Below the pieces are notes generated by a model that saw only the letters and a list, made by a program, of their open reading frames with translations, ran no database searches and was not told the DNA's origin. From NCBI GenBank assembly GCA_024234055.1, contig JACKOW010000004.1, positions 186,001 to 250,000 of the forward strand: a DNA stretch of 64,000 nt. Direction: 5' to 3'. The DNA comes from Rhodanobacteraceae bacterium. Lineage in GTDB: Bacteria; Pseudomonadota; Gammaproteobacteria; Xanthomonadales; SZUA-5. The translations under genes were made by a program, and so were the position numbers. This document shows positions 17,576 through 26,479 of the stretch, one piece after another (position 1 is the first letter of the stretch; the number at the start of each line of letters is the position of its first letter).

Positions 17576-19147
17576 TCAGGGCAACATCATGCCGCGGATG
17601 GCAAAGAACAAGAGCGCGCCCAGAAAGGCGGAAGCTGGAACCGTGATCAGCCAAGCACCAACGATGCGCATCAGAACCGAACGCTTCACCAGCTCCTGGC
17701 GGTAGATAACCTTCAGGCCCTTGCGTTCCTTCTTTGACAAATGGCTGTCCGCAAACGCCTGCTTGCTGGCTTTCAATTCTGCCAGCATGGCGCCCTTCTG
17801 CTCGATGCTGGCAGCGCGGAACTTCTCCAGATAGGCCTCTACCACCGACTGATCTCTGCCGGCGTGGTGCTCCATGATCACATCAATCATGCGGCCATAG
17901 CTGGCCTTGATGTACTCGCGCAGGAACCCCACCCCGAACACCGCGCCCACTGCGATATGGGTAGAGCTGACCGGCAGTCCCAGCTGGGAGGCAACGATAA
18001 CCGTGATCGAGGCTGCCATGGCCACACAAAAGGCGCGCATCTGGTCGAGGTCGGTGATGCCCGTGCCCACGGTCTTGATCAACTTGGGGCCGTATAGCGC
18101 CAGTCCCAAGGCAATACCCAGGGCGCCTACCATCATCACCCAAATGGGAATGGCAGCCTTGGCCGCCACTGCCCCGTGCGTCACGGCCTCGTTGATCGCC
18201 GCCAAGGGCCCAACAGCGTTGGCCACGTCGTTGGCACCATGGGCAAAGCTGAGCAGCGCCGCCGAGAAGATCAGCGGCATCGTGAACAGCCCATTGACCG
18301 ACTGCTTGCTGCTCTCCAGGCTCGCAGAGGCAGCCGCCACCCGGGGTCCGGTGAAGAAATAGGTGGCGATAGCGCATCCCAATCCGATCAGGGAGGCGGC
18401 GCCGAACCCTACCTTCCAGATCTGCGTCAACCCCTTCATCACCAGATAGGTGGTGAATGCCCAGGCCATCAGCGCCAGCAGCATCGGAACCACCTTTCTG
18501 GCGGCGACCAGCATGTCGGGCTGGTAGGTGATGGTACGTTTGATCAGATACAGAAACGCGGCCGAGATCACGCCGCCCAGCACCGGTGAAATGACCCAAC
18601 TGGCGGCAATCTGCCCCATCTGTCCCCAGTTGGCGATATCCCATCCACCCGCGGCAATTCCGGCACCGAGCACGCCGCCGACGATGGAATGGGTGGTGGA
18701 AACTGGCGCCCCAGACGCGGTCGCGATATTGAGCCAGAGCGCACCGGCCAGCAGCGCCGCGGTCATCAGCCAGATGAACACGTCCTTGTCGGCGATGGCT
18801 CCGGGATTGATGATGCCGCTCTTGATGGTACCGACAACATCGCCCCCAGCAATCAGGGCGCCAGCCGCCTCGAAGATGGCCGCAATGAGGATGGCACCGC
18901 CCAGCTTGAGCGCTTTGGAGCCGACCGCAGGTCCGACGTTGTTGGCGACATCGTTGGCGCCGATGTTGAGTGCCATGTATCCGCCGATCACGGCGGCCAC
19001 CAGCAGATACAGACTGACTTCCCCGCCGCGCAAGTCGATATAGAAGCCGATCGCGACTAGAAACAGCAAAGCCGCAGCGAGGTTGAGGATCCAGCGACTG
19101 CTGGACTTGGCGGTCAGTTCGGGTCCCGGCGCAGGCTTGGGTTCCAT
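17576..19147 (-). CDS. PiT-family inorganic phosphate transporter
   Basis: A 523-residue inner-membrane protein of the PHO4/PiT family, which moves phosphate with a cation. Both internal repeat signatures are present: GANDVANNVGPAVGSKAL in the N-terminal half and HGANDVANAVGPLAAINEAV in the C-terminal half, together with the STTHSIVG and SSTHIAVGAVFGVG motifs. A hydrophilic insert near the C-terminus (about residues 410-480, Lys/Glu-rich) separates the last helix (ITVPASAFLGALLFFAIRG). Start ATG 19147. A possible promoter is annotated at 19233-19260. The phytase-like gene follows in the same direction. Confidence 0.93.
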   Translation of the reverse strand: MEPKPAPGPELTAKSSSRWILNLAAALLFLVAIGFYIDLRGGEVSLYLLVAAVIGGYMALNIGANDVANNVGPAVGSKALKLGGAILIAAIFEAAGALIAGGDVVGTIKSGIINPGAIADKDVFIWLMTAALLAGALWLNIATASGAPVSTTHSIVGGVLGAGIAAGGWDIANWGQMGQIAASWVISPVLGGVISAAFLYLIKRTITYQPDMLVAARKVVPMLLALMAWAFTTYLVMKGLTQIWKVGFGAASLIGLGCAIATYFFTGPRVAAASASLESSKQSVNGLFTMPLIFSAALLSFAHGANDVANAVGPLAAINEAVTHGAVAAKAAIPIWVMMVGALGIALGLALYGPKLIKTVGTGITDLDQMRAFCVAMAASITVIVASQLGLPVSSTHIAVGAVFGVGFLREYIKASYGRMIDVIMEHHAGRDQSVVEAYLEKFRAASIEQKGAMLAELKASKQAFADSHLSKKERKGLKVIYRQELVKRSVLMRIVGAWLITVPASAFLGALLFFAIRGMMLP

Positions 19148-19468
19148 GGGATCGTGAGTTCCGTTAATGCAGATTTACTGGACTGCTGCCGGAGGACCAG
19201 GGCACAAGCTGGGCAAGTACCGATCACGGGCGGCAATATGGTCAAAATCGATGCTGACAAGCCATTTCGGCGACGCGCACCATAGCTGGCGCGGATAGTG
19301 CTCGCTACCGCATGACTGTCACAATCGAGAAGTTGCCGGCGCGGTGCATGCTACAGCGGAACCGCACTGCGCCACGAGCCTCCCACGGGCCCTTGATTCA
19401 CGGCCAGGCTCACAAGGCTTGCGCGCAACAAGCCAGGCATCCCCTGCCATTGAACGCGGGCAGCAGCC
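19148..19468. other. Intergenic region between pit and GH44 genes
   Basis: 321 bases separating two minus-strand genes. It contains the proposed pit promoter at 19233-19260 and presumably the GH44 transcript's end near 19400-19468, but I see no convincing terminator hairpin, no gene and no repeat. A single CTGTCAC word at 19315-19321 resembles half a Pho box but has no properly spaced partner. Confidence 0.5.
19233..19260 (-). promoter_or_regulatory. Candidate promoter of the PiT transporter gene
   Basis: On the minus strand TTGTCA (19260-19255) and TATTGC (19238-19233) are separated by 16 bases, a reasonable sigma-70 spacing, about 86 bases before the pit ATG. The -10 match is weak, so this is a suggestion from sequence only. 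Confidence 0.35.
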
Positions 19469-21640
19469 TCACTCGAACCCGTTCGAGAAGATCGAATCGC
19501 CCGCACTGGCGCGCTGGATGACCAGCAGGGTCGCGCTGAGCGCCGGCACCTGTGTCAGGTTGATGCTATTGCCGGCGATCGGCACTCCCGCTGCAATGCC
19601 GGAATAACCGGAGGACTGCAAACGCCAGCCGCTATAGCTCAGGGCGGAAGTGCCGCTCAGATCCACGCTGACGTCCCGTGCCGTGAAGTCGCGATTGAAC
19701 AACAACAATTGCAAGGCGCCATCAGCCCGCTCCACCGCGTAGGCACCCACGCTGTCGGGCAGGGTCGAACTGGCCGGTATGGAGTCACCCGTCACACGGG
19801 TGTGGCTGCCATCGTAGTTCAGGTAAAGGCGGAAGGCCTGTTCGGCCAGCGTACCCACCTCGGGTGCCACCCAGCGGGTGGCGTAGGACACGCCCTCACG
19901 CCCGAAGATGGCCAGCAGTTCGGCCTGGGCAACGGCGCTGCTGATGCCATTGTCCGGTCCCCATTTGTATTCGGTCAGCGCCAGCTTGACGCCTGGGCAG
20001 CGGGCGGCAATGGCGGCGCGGGCGCGCGGCAGCAAATTGGGCACCGGATAGCCGGTCTGGCCGATCCAGGATTCACTGACATAGGTGGCGTCGTAGAGCT
20101 CGCGCAGCGAGCGCATGCGCCGCGCCTGCACATCGGGCTGCTCGCCGGCATTGACGTCATTGTCCAGCCCGGCAATGCCGTCACCCTGCGGGTAATAATG
20201 CAGATCCAGATAGTCCACGGCGCGTATGCCGCCGGGCCCCGTCTCGGCACAGACCCGTTGCAGATACCATTCGACGAAGGGCGTGCCGGCGTGCGCGGTA
20301 CGGTCCGGGCCCTCGAAACAGTTGCCGAGCGCGGCGTCGGCGGCGCTGGTCCAGAAATCGCACCAGCCCCAGGTCACAGGCCCGAAGATCAAGGCACCGG
20401 GCTCGATCGCCTTGATGGCAAAGGCACGATCGCGCCCACGAGTCCAGACTTCGTCATAGGTAGCCGGCTGCGGGTGCACATCGCGATGGGTGGAATCCCA
20501 GAGCATGGCCTCGTTGTCCAGCGCGAAATACTTGACTCCACCCTGCCCGGCGACGCCATGACGAGCACGCAGATGCGTGACCCAGTCGCCGGCATAGCTG
20601 GGCGGCGCCGGCTTGGAGGTATCCAGGGGATCGTTGCCGACAATCTTGCCGCCCTGGCAGAAGGGCCCGTTCGCGCACAATCCGTTGCCGGCATCGGCGC
20701 TGCACCAGGGCGGCGGATTCGGCAGATAGAAGCGACATTCGTCCAGGGTCTGGGCGCCATAGAGCATCTGCGAGAAACCCCAGAGCTTCACTCGCGAGTC
20801 CTTGGGTACCCAACCCAGCGTCGGCACTGTCAGCAGCGCTTCGCCGCCCTGGGCCTTGGTCGCTACCACGAACTGGTTGGCGCTGGAATTGTCCGGCAGA
20901 TTGACGCCATTGCCGTCGGCAATGTTCTGGAAGAAGTAATCGTTGGCGGTGTTGTGGACATCGAACTGCCAGTTGTAGCGGCTGGTGCTGTTGCCGCCCC
21001 AGCGCCGCGTCGGATAGCGCAGATCGGCATGCTGGGCTTCGCTACCGAAGTTGACGCCGTAGATCATCGGGTCGATGGTTCTACGGGCGCCCTGCAGATC
21101 GATGCTGACCGTCACCGGCCCCGGCGGCGGCCCGCTGCGCTCCAGAGTCACGTCATCGACGAAGATCGGCGACTGGTTGGCGCCGCTGCCGTCCTGCAGG
21201 ATGATGCCGTCGAAACTGCCGACCGGCGCGCCCGCCCCGGCAAAGGACTGGAAGCCCTGACGCCACTGCCCGGCCACCAGCGCGCCGCCGCTGACGATCT
21301 GCGCCAGCGGCCGTTCGAAGACGATGGTCTGTCCCAACTGAAAGACCAGACGCAGGTTCTGTCCGCCGGCGCTGCCGCCATGCACCCACAGCCGCAGCCC
21401 ATCGTAGTCGGCAAAGCTGCGCACCACACCCGGCGATGCGAAATACAGGCCCTCGAAATTGTCCGGCTCCATCGAAATCGCGAACTGCCCGGCGTGCACC
21501 GGGTTGTTCACGCTGAGGTTTACAGTGGCCCAGCTCCAGTTCTGGAATCCCGGACCGAGGGCATCGTCATAGACGACGGCATTCTGGGCGCTGGCCAGTG
21601 TCGGCAAGGCCAAAACTATCCAAATGAGCACCTTGACCAT
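19469..21640 (-). CDS. Exported GH44-family glycoside hydrolase with FSNGFE C-terminal tag
   Basis: A 723-residue secreted enzyme. Signal peptide MVKVLIWIVLALPTLASAQ is followed by a carbohydrate-binding-like beta domain (about residues 20-175, ending FVDDVTLER) and a GH44-like TIM barrel: RRWGGNSTSRYNWQ, FALDNEAMLWDSTHRD with probable acid/base Glu377, and LALTEYKWG with probable nucleophile Glu557, then a C-terminal beta domain. GH44 enzymes cut beta-1,4-glucans such as cellulose and xyloglucan; the exact substrate is open. It ends GDSIFSNGFE. ATG 21640 has GGAGG upstream; longer in-frame starts would bury the signal peptide. It is divergent from the EamA gene and a likely secretion client. 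Confidence 0.88.
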   Translation of the reverse strand: MVKVLIWIVLALPTLASAQNAVVYDDALGPGFQNWSWATVNLSVNNPVHAGQFAISMEPDNFEGLYFASPGVVRSFADYDGLRLWVHGGSAGGQNLRLVFQLGQTIVFERPLAQIVSGGALVAGQWRQGFQSFAGAGAPVGSFDGIILQDGSGANQSPIFVDDVTLERSGPPPGPVTVSIDLQGARRTIDPMIYGVNFGSEAQHADLRYPTRRWGGNSTSRYNWQFDVHNTANDYFFQNIADGNGVNLPDNSSANQFVVATKAQGGEALLTVPTLGWVPKDSRVKLWGFSQMLYGAQTLDECRFYLPNPPPWCSADAGNGLCANGPFCQGGKIVGNDPLDTSKPAPPSYAGDWVTHLRARHGVAGQGGVKYFALDNEAMLWDSTHRDVHPQPATYDEVWTRGRDRAFAIKAIEPGALIFGPVTWGWCDFWTSAADAALGNCFEGPDRTAHAGTPFVEWYLQRVCAETGPGGIRAVDYLDLHYYPQGDGIAGLDNDVNAGEQPDVQARRMRSLRELYDATYVSESWIGQTGYPVPNLLPRARAAIAARCPGVKLALTEYKWGPDNGISSAVAQAELLAIFGREGVSYATRWVAPEVGTLAEQAFRLYLNYDGSHTRVTGDSIPASSTLPDSVGAYAVERADGALQLLLFNRDFTARDVSVDLSGTSALSYSGWRLQSSGYSGIAAGVPIAGNSINLTQVPALSATLLVIQRASAGDSIFSNGFE

Positions 21641-21824
21641 CGGCTTCACCGGCCACCTCCGCAGGCTGCGCAATAGCTTAGCCCCAACCATGCGTCGCTG
21701 CCGGAACCAGATCACGACTTGCGAGTTCAACGGGAGCGCTCCGGCCGACCCCGATCAGCGCCTCTTGATGGTTCACTCGCGGCCACTGCGCGATGCTTCG
21801 CGCCTCTCTGATCGCGCGCCTCTC

Positions 21825-22718
21825 ATGTTACCTCCCCGCGACCTGCTGCTGGTGACGCTGATCTGCCTGGCCTGGGCCGGCAATTTCCTGGCCTCGGCCT
21901 CGGCCTTGAAGCACTTTCCGCCGGTGGTGTTCACGGCGCTGCGCCTGCTGGTGGTTCTGCTGTTTCTGCTGCGCTGGCTGAAACCGGTGCCAGTGGACAT
22001 GCGTGCTCGATTGCTGCTGGTGGCATTGTGCAATGGCGCGCTGCATTTCGGCTTCAATTTCTGGGCGATTGCGGCTGCCGGGGACATCAGCTCGGTGGCG
22101 ATCAGCCTGCAGAGTTACATCCCGATGACCGCACTGCTGGCCTGGTGGCTGCTCGGCGAGCGCCCCACACGCAGTGCCGCACTGGGGATTGCCATCGCCT
22201 TTTCCGGCGTGGTGTTGCTGGGCTTCGATCCGCTGGTGCTGGATGCGCCCAAGGCGCTGGGGCTGTCGCTGATGGCGGCCGCGTGGCTGGCCCTCGGCAC
22301 CACCCTGCTGCGCACACTGAAGGGCATGCACACCTTCCAGCTGCAAGCCTGGACGGCCGCCATCAGCATTCCGCCGCTGTTGCTGGCCGCCTGGTTCAGC
22401 ACGCCGATGAGCTGGTCGCTGTTTACGGACGCCAGCTGGCTGGATTGGTCGGGCGTGCTGTATTCAGCGGTGGCAGCTTCGCTGGTCGGGCACGGCCTGC
22501 TGTTCGTGCTGCTGCAGCGCCATCCGGTGGCCCAGGTGACGCCGATGCTGTTGCTGACGCCGGTGTTTGCCGTGGCCCTGGGCGTGCTGGTCTGGGGTGA
22601 CCGCCCCGGCCCGCGCCTGCTGATCGGCGGCGCTCTGGTGCTCTCGGGTGTGCTGCTGGTGGCTATCCGTGGCGCCATGCGCAAGCCGCCCGCTCAATCC
22701 GCACGTTTGGGCATCTGA
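21825..22718 (+). CDS. EamA/DMT-superfamily transporter
   Basis: A 297-residue inner-membrane protein with ten predicted helices arranged as two EamA repeats: first LLLVTLICLAWAGNFLASAS, second beginning ALGLSLMAAAWLALGTTLLR. Members export amino acids, nucleobases or other small metabolites; the substrate here is unknown. Longer in-frame starts exist (ATG 21768 and further out into the GH44 promoter region), but ATG 21825 directly precedes the first helix and gives the family's usual length. Its 3' end overlaps the convergent sensor-kinase gene by 25 bases. Confidence 0.85.
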   Translation: MLPPRDLLLVTLICLAWAGNFLASASALKHFPPVVFTALRLLVVLLFLLRWLKPVPVDMRARLLLVALCNGALHFGFNFWAIAAAGDISSVAISLQSYIPMTALLAWWLLGERPTRSAALGIAIAFSGVVLLGFDPLVLDAPKALGLSLMAAAWLALGTTLLRTLKGMHTFQLQAWTAAISIPPLLLAAWFSTPMSWSLFTDASWLDWSGVLYSAVAASLVGHGLLFVLLQRHPVAQVTPMLLLTPVFAVALGVLVWGDRPGPRLLIGGALVLSGVLLVAIRGAMRKPPAQSARLGI

Positions 22719-25700
22719 ATCTGGAATTCCACGCCCTGCCCGGGCGAACTGATGCAGTCCAGCGAACCATGCAGCAGTTGAGTCACCAGGTTGTAGACCA
22801 CGTGCAGGCCCAGGCCGCTGCCGCCCTGGCCGCGCTTGGTGGTGAAGAAGGGATCGAACACGCGCTGGCGCACCTCTTCGCTCATGCCCACGCCATTGTC
22901 GCGATACAGCAGCAACCACTCCTCGTCATAGCTCTGGCACTCGATGCGAATCGCGCCCTCGGCGATCCCCTCGAAACCATGGATCACCGAATTCATCACC
23001 AGATTGACCACGATCTGCGAAATGGCACCCGGGAAGGTGCGCACATGCAGATCTTCAGGACAGCTGATGGTGATCTTGTGCGCGGTCTTCTTCAGCGCCG
23101 GCCCCAATGAAACCAGTACTTCCTCGAGATAGCTCTTGAGATCGATCTCACGCGCCTGCTCGCTGGATTGATCGACCGCCACCTGCTTGAAGCTCTTGAT
23201 CAGCTGGCCAGCTCGGCGCAGGTTGGACAGAATCAGCTGGGCACTGCTGAGAGCGTCGTTCTGATAGGCCGCCAGCGTCGAGCGCGTGATCCGGCCATCG
23301 GCGATGACCTTCATCAGTTCGCGGGTGGCGTCTTCCAGGTGCGACGCGGCGGTCACGCCGATGCCCAGTGGCGTGTTGATCTCGTGGGCGATGCCGGCCA
23401 CCAGTCCACCCAGCGCCGCCATCTTCTCGGATTCCACCAGCTGCTTCTGCATGTTCTTCAGTTCGCCGAGCGTGAACTGCAGCTCGCGGTTGGACAGCCT
23501 CAGCGCCCGCGTGCGCTCCTCCACGCGCTGTTCCAACTCGTCATTCAGGCGCCGAAGGGCTTCAGCGGATTCGGCGCTGGCGCTGACATCGCGACTGGTG
23601 CCGACCATGCGCAGCGCCCGTCCCTGGGCATCGCGCTCCACCGCAAAACCACGCGAAAGCACCCAGCACCAGGTGCCATCCAGCGTGCGCATGCGGAAGG
23701 TGTTTTCGTAGAACTCGGATTCGCCAAGCACATGCTGATTCAGCGCATTCAGCACATCGGGCTGATCGTCAGGATGGACCTGCTTCAGGAACTGCTCGCG
23801 GCTCTTGAACTGGACCTGGGCGGCGTGACTGATGATCGGCAGGATGTTCTCGCGGTCCATCCTGCCGGTGCGCAGATCCAGATCCCAGAGCTCGTCGCGA
23901 CTCCCCCACAGCGCCAGCTTCAGCCGCTCTTCGCTGCGGCGGACGGCCTCGGCGGCGCGACGGTCACGCTCCCAGCGCCGACGGGTGATCAGCGCCAGGC
24001 CTGCCACCAACAGGCTGAACACGGCCACATAGCCAGCAATGGCGCCATTGCTGCGCCAGGCCGGCGGAGACACGCTCAGGCGCAGCCGTGTCTCCGGACC
24101 ATAGTCGCCACCCTCGCCGTCCTTGGCGCGCACACGCAGCAGATAGTCGCCGGGGCTGAGATTGGTGTAGGCCGCCGTTCGCGACAGTCCGGCGCTCTGG
24201 ATCCAGTCCGTGTCCAGACCATCCAGCCGGTAGGCATAGCGCAGACCATCCGGATTGGCGAAATCCATCGCCGAATAGTCCAGAGCAACGCTCGACAAGC
24301 CCGGCGGCAGATTCAGCTCATCGACGGCATGAATGGCTCGCGGCAAGGGCGAGTCAGGATCCATGTGCCGCAACCGCACCGGCGCATTGTTGAGGCGCAA
24401 TTCGGTGAGCACCACGCGCGGCGCCCGTCCACGTTGCGGCAGATGCTCGGGATCAAAAGCCAGCACCCCGCGCAGGCCACCGAAATAGATCATGCCGTCT
24501 TCGCCCCGGGCCACGCTGCCGATGAAATAGCCGGATTTGTCCATGCCATCGCTGGCGCTGAAACTGCGCACCTCACGGGTGGCAGGATCATAGGAATTGA
24601 CCCCGACGGTGGTGCCGATCCAGAGGATGCCATTGCGATCCTCGATCAGGGTGCCGATGGCTTCGGCTCCAAGGCCCTCGCGCTTGCCGATGGCCGTGAA
24701 CTTCAGCGTGCCATCAGCAAAGCGATCCACCCGATTGATCCCACCGCCCTGAGTCCCCACCCACATCACACCATCGTGGGTTTCAGTGACGATGGACACC
24801 GAGTTGTGGCTGATGGAAGTGAGATTTCCAGGCTCTTCCCGGAAGTGCTCGAACTGGCCCTTGCTGCGATCGAATCGGGCCAGACCAGCGCCGAAGGTGC
24901 CCACCCAGAAGCTGCCATCGCGCGTTTCGGCGATGCTGTAGATGCTGTTGGTCTGCAGGCTCCGAGGGTCGGCGGGGTCGTTCCGATAGACCTCGAAGCC
25001 CCGTTCCTCGCCCAGCCAATGCGCCAGACCGCCCGTTTCCGAGCCCACCCACAGCTCCCCGACGCGATCGATGTAGAGCACCTGGATAACGTTGTCGCCC
25101 AGGCTTCCGGGTTGATCGCCGCGCTTGAAGTGGTCGAAGCCGCTGCCATCGATACGCATGCGCGAGATGCCGGCACCCTGGGTGCCGACCCACAAGCGAC
25201 CGTCAGGCGTGCGCGCAATCGACTGCACGACATCACCCGCGAGCGAGTCAGGATCGCCAGGGTCGTGAACCCAACGCTGCAGCACGCCGCGCTCGAGATC
25301 GTAGTGAATCAGGCCACCGCCTTCGAGGATGCCCATCCAGAGCGTGCCGTCATGGTCCATCCAAAGCGCCCGTACCGGACTCGCCGGCAGACTGGTCCGG
25401 TCTCGACCATGATTGCGGATCAACCGGACCACCTGGGTCGCCGGGTTGTGGATGCTGAATCCGCCAGTCCACGAGCCGATCCAGATCAGTCCGTCGCGGT
25501 CTTCGTACAGGGATGCAATGCGGTTTCCGGCCGGACTGCCGGCATCGCCGGCGTCGTAGCGCCAGGTGAGAAAGTGATCTGAGGCCGGCTGGTGAATGGC
25601 CAGACCATTCATGGTACCCACCCAGAGCTGGCCGCTGCGGGTGTACAGCAAGGCCCGCACCTGATCATCGGGCAAGGCGTCACTGCGACCGGGTTCATTG

Positions 25701-26479
25701 CGGTACTGCATCAGTTCCCGGCCCTCGGCGTCCAGATGCCAGAGCCCGCTCCGGGTGGTGCCGACCCAGAGACTGCCATCGCGGTCGGCTGCCAGCGCCT
25801 GGATATCACTCAATCCGGCCAGATCCGAAGCCACTGGCGCCCATTGATCCTGCTCGGGCTGGTAGCGCCACAAGCCGCGGGTGCCACCCAGCCAGACGCC
25901 GCCATCAGGCAGGGCGATCATGCTGCGGATCACTCCCAGTCTGGAGGCAGCAGGCCCAATCCCGGTAAACAGCGCCGACTCCGGATCGAAGCTCTGCAGG
26001 CCGCCGGCCGTGGTGGCGACCCAGAGGCTGCCGCTCGCCATCTTCAGCAGCGAGACCACGCCATCGGCGGCCAGGCTGTCGGCTGCATCGGGCCGGTTGC
26101 GATAGACCATGATCTGATCGTTCGACGGATCCAGCCGATTGAGCCCACCGGACATGGTTCCGATCCAGATCAAACCCTGGTCGCCACGAACCAGGGTTGT
26201 GATGTGGTTGTCACCCAGACTCGAAGCGTCGCGCCGATCGCGGGAATAGACCTTGAAGTTGTAACCGTCAAAGCGATTGAGCCCGTCCTGCGTACCGATC
26301 CAGAGAAATCCGCGCTCGTCCTGCAGCAAGGCCCGTGCGGTGACCTGGGACAGGCCACTGGAAATCCCGAAATTGCGGAAACGCACCGAATCAATGGTGG
26401 CCTCGCCCCCTTGGGCCAGCGCCGGGAATGCCAGCAGCCAGACGCATGCCAAGCAGGCTGCCGCGATCGCCCGCATCAT
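22694..26479 (-). CDS. Two-component-regulator-propeller sensor histidine kinase (1261 aa)
   Basis: A signal sequence is followed by 14 Reg_prop-type blades (pattern G-x-L/I-W-V/I-G-T-x-x-G-L-x-R-x-D), which would form two seven-bladed periplasmic propellers, then a Y_Y_Y domain (near RYAYRLDGLDTDW), one transmembrane helix (IAGYVAVFSLLVAGLALI), a PAS domain, a coiled coil, and a histidine-kinase core. The phospho-acceptor is His1032 in AHEINTPLG; the ATP-binding lid has NLVMNS, DNGVGM, FFTTK and GSGLGL motifs. There is no receiver domain or output DNA-binding domain and no response-regulator gene nearby. Its start overlaps the previous gene's stop as ATGA, so the two are co-translated. Confidence 0.92.
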   Translation of the reverse strand: MMRAIAAACLACVWLLAFPALAQGGEATIDSVRFRNFGISSGLSQVTARALLQDERGFLWIGTQDGLNRFDGYNFKVYSRDRRDASSLGDNHITTLVRGDQGLIWIGTMSGGLNRLDPSNDQIMVYRNRPDAADSLAADGVVSLLKMASGSLWVATTAGGLQSFDPESALFTGIGPAASRLGVIRSMIALPDGGVWLGGTRGLWRYQPEQDQWAPVASDLAGLSDIQALAADRDGSLWVGTTRSGLWHLDAEGRELMQYRNEPGRSDALPDDQVRALLYTRSGQLWVGTMNGLAIHQPASDHFLTWRYDAGDAGSPAGNRIASLYEDRDGLIWIGSWTGGFSIHNPATQVVRLIRNHGRDRTSLPASPVRALWMDHDGTLWMGILEGGGLIHYDLERGVLQRWVHDPGDPDSLAGDVVQSIARTPDGRLWVGTQGAGISRMRIDGSGFDHFKRGDQPGSLGDNVIQVLYIDRVGELWVGSETGGLAHWLGEERGFEVYRNDPADPRSLQTNSIYSIAETRDGSFWVGTFGAGLARFDRSKGQFEHFREEPGNLTSISHNSVSIVTETHDGVMWVGTQGGGINRVDRFADGTLKFTAIGKREGLGAEAIGTLIEDRNGILWIGTTVGVNSYDPATREVRSFSASDGMDKSGYFIGSVARGEDGMIYFGGLRGVLAFDPEHLPQRGRAPRVVLTELRLNNAPVRLRHMDPDSPLPRAIHAVDELNLPPGLSSVALDYSAMDFANPDGLRYAYRLDGLDTDWIQSAGLSRTAAYTNLSPGDYLLRVRAKDGEGGDYGPETRLRLSVSPPAWRSNGAIAGYVAVFSLLVAGLALITRRRWERDRRAAEAVRRSEERLKLALWGSRDELWDLDLRTGRMDRENILPIISHAAQVQFKSREQFLKQVHPDDQPDVLNALNQHVLGESEFYENTFRMRTLDGTWCWVLSRGFAVERDAQGRALRMVGTSRDVSASAESAEALRRLNDELEQRVEERTRALRLSNRELQFTLGELKNMQKQLVESEKMAALGGLVAGIAHEINTPLGIGVTAASHLEDATRELMKVIADGRITRSTLAAYQNDALSSAQLILSNLRRAGQLIKSFKQVAVDQSSEQAREIDLKSYLEEVLVSLGPALKKTAHKITISCPEDLHVRTFPGAISQIVVNLVMNSVIHGFEGIAEGAIRIECQSYDEEWLLLYRDNGVGMSEEVRQRVFDPFFTTKRGQGGSGLGLHVVYNLVTQLLHGSLDCISSPGQGVEFQIQMPKRAD

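Noticed and set aside
19315..19321. Possible Pho box upstream of the phosphate transporter
   Set aside because: Only one CTGTCAC word is present, without a second at the required 11-base spacing, and it is on the far side of the proposed promoter.
23168..25582. Long plus-strand open frame (804 codons) opposite the 1261-residue sensor kinase
   Set aside because: Shadow frame; no recognisable domain and the minus strand shows propeller, PAS and kinase motifs throughout.
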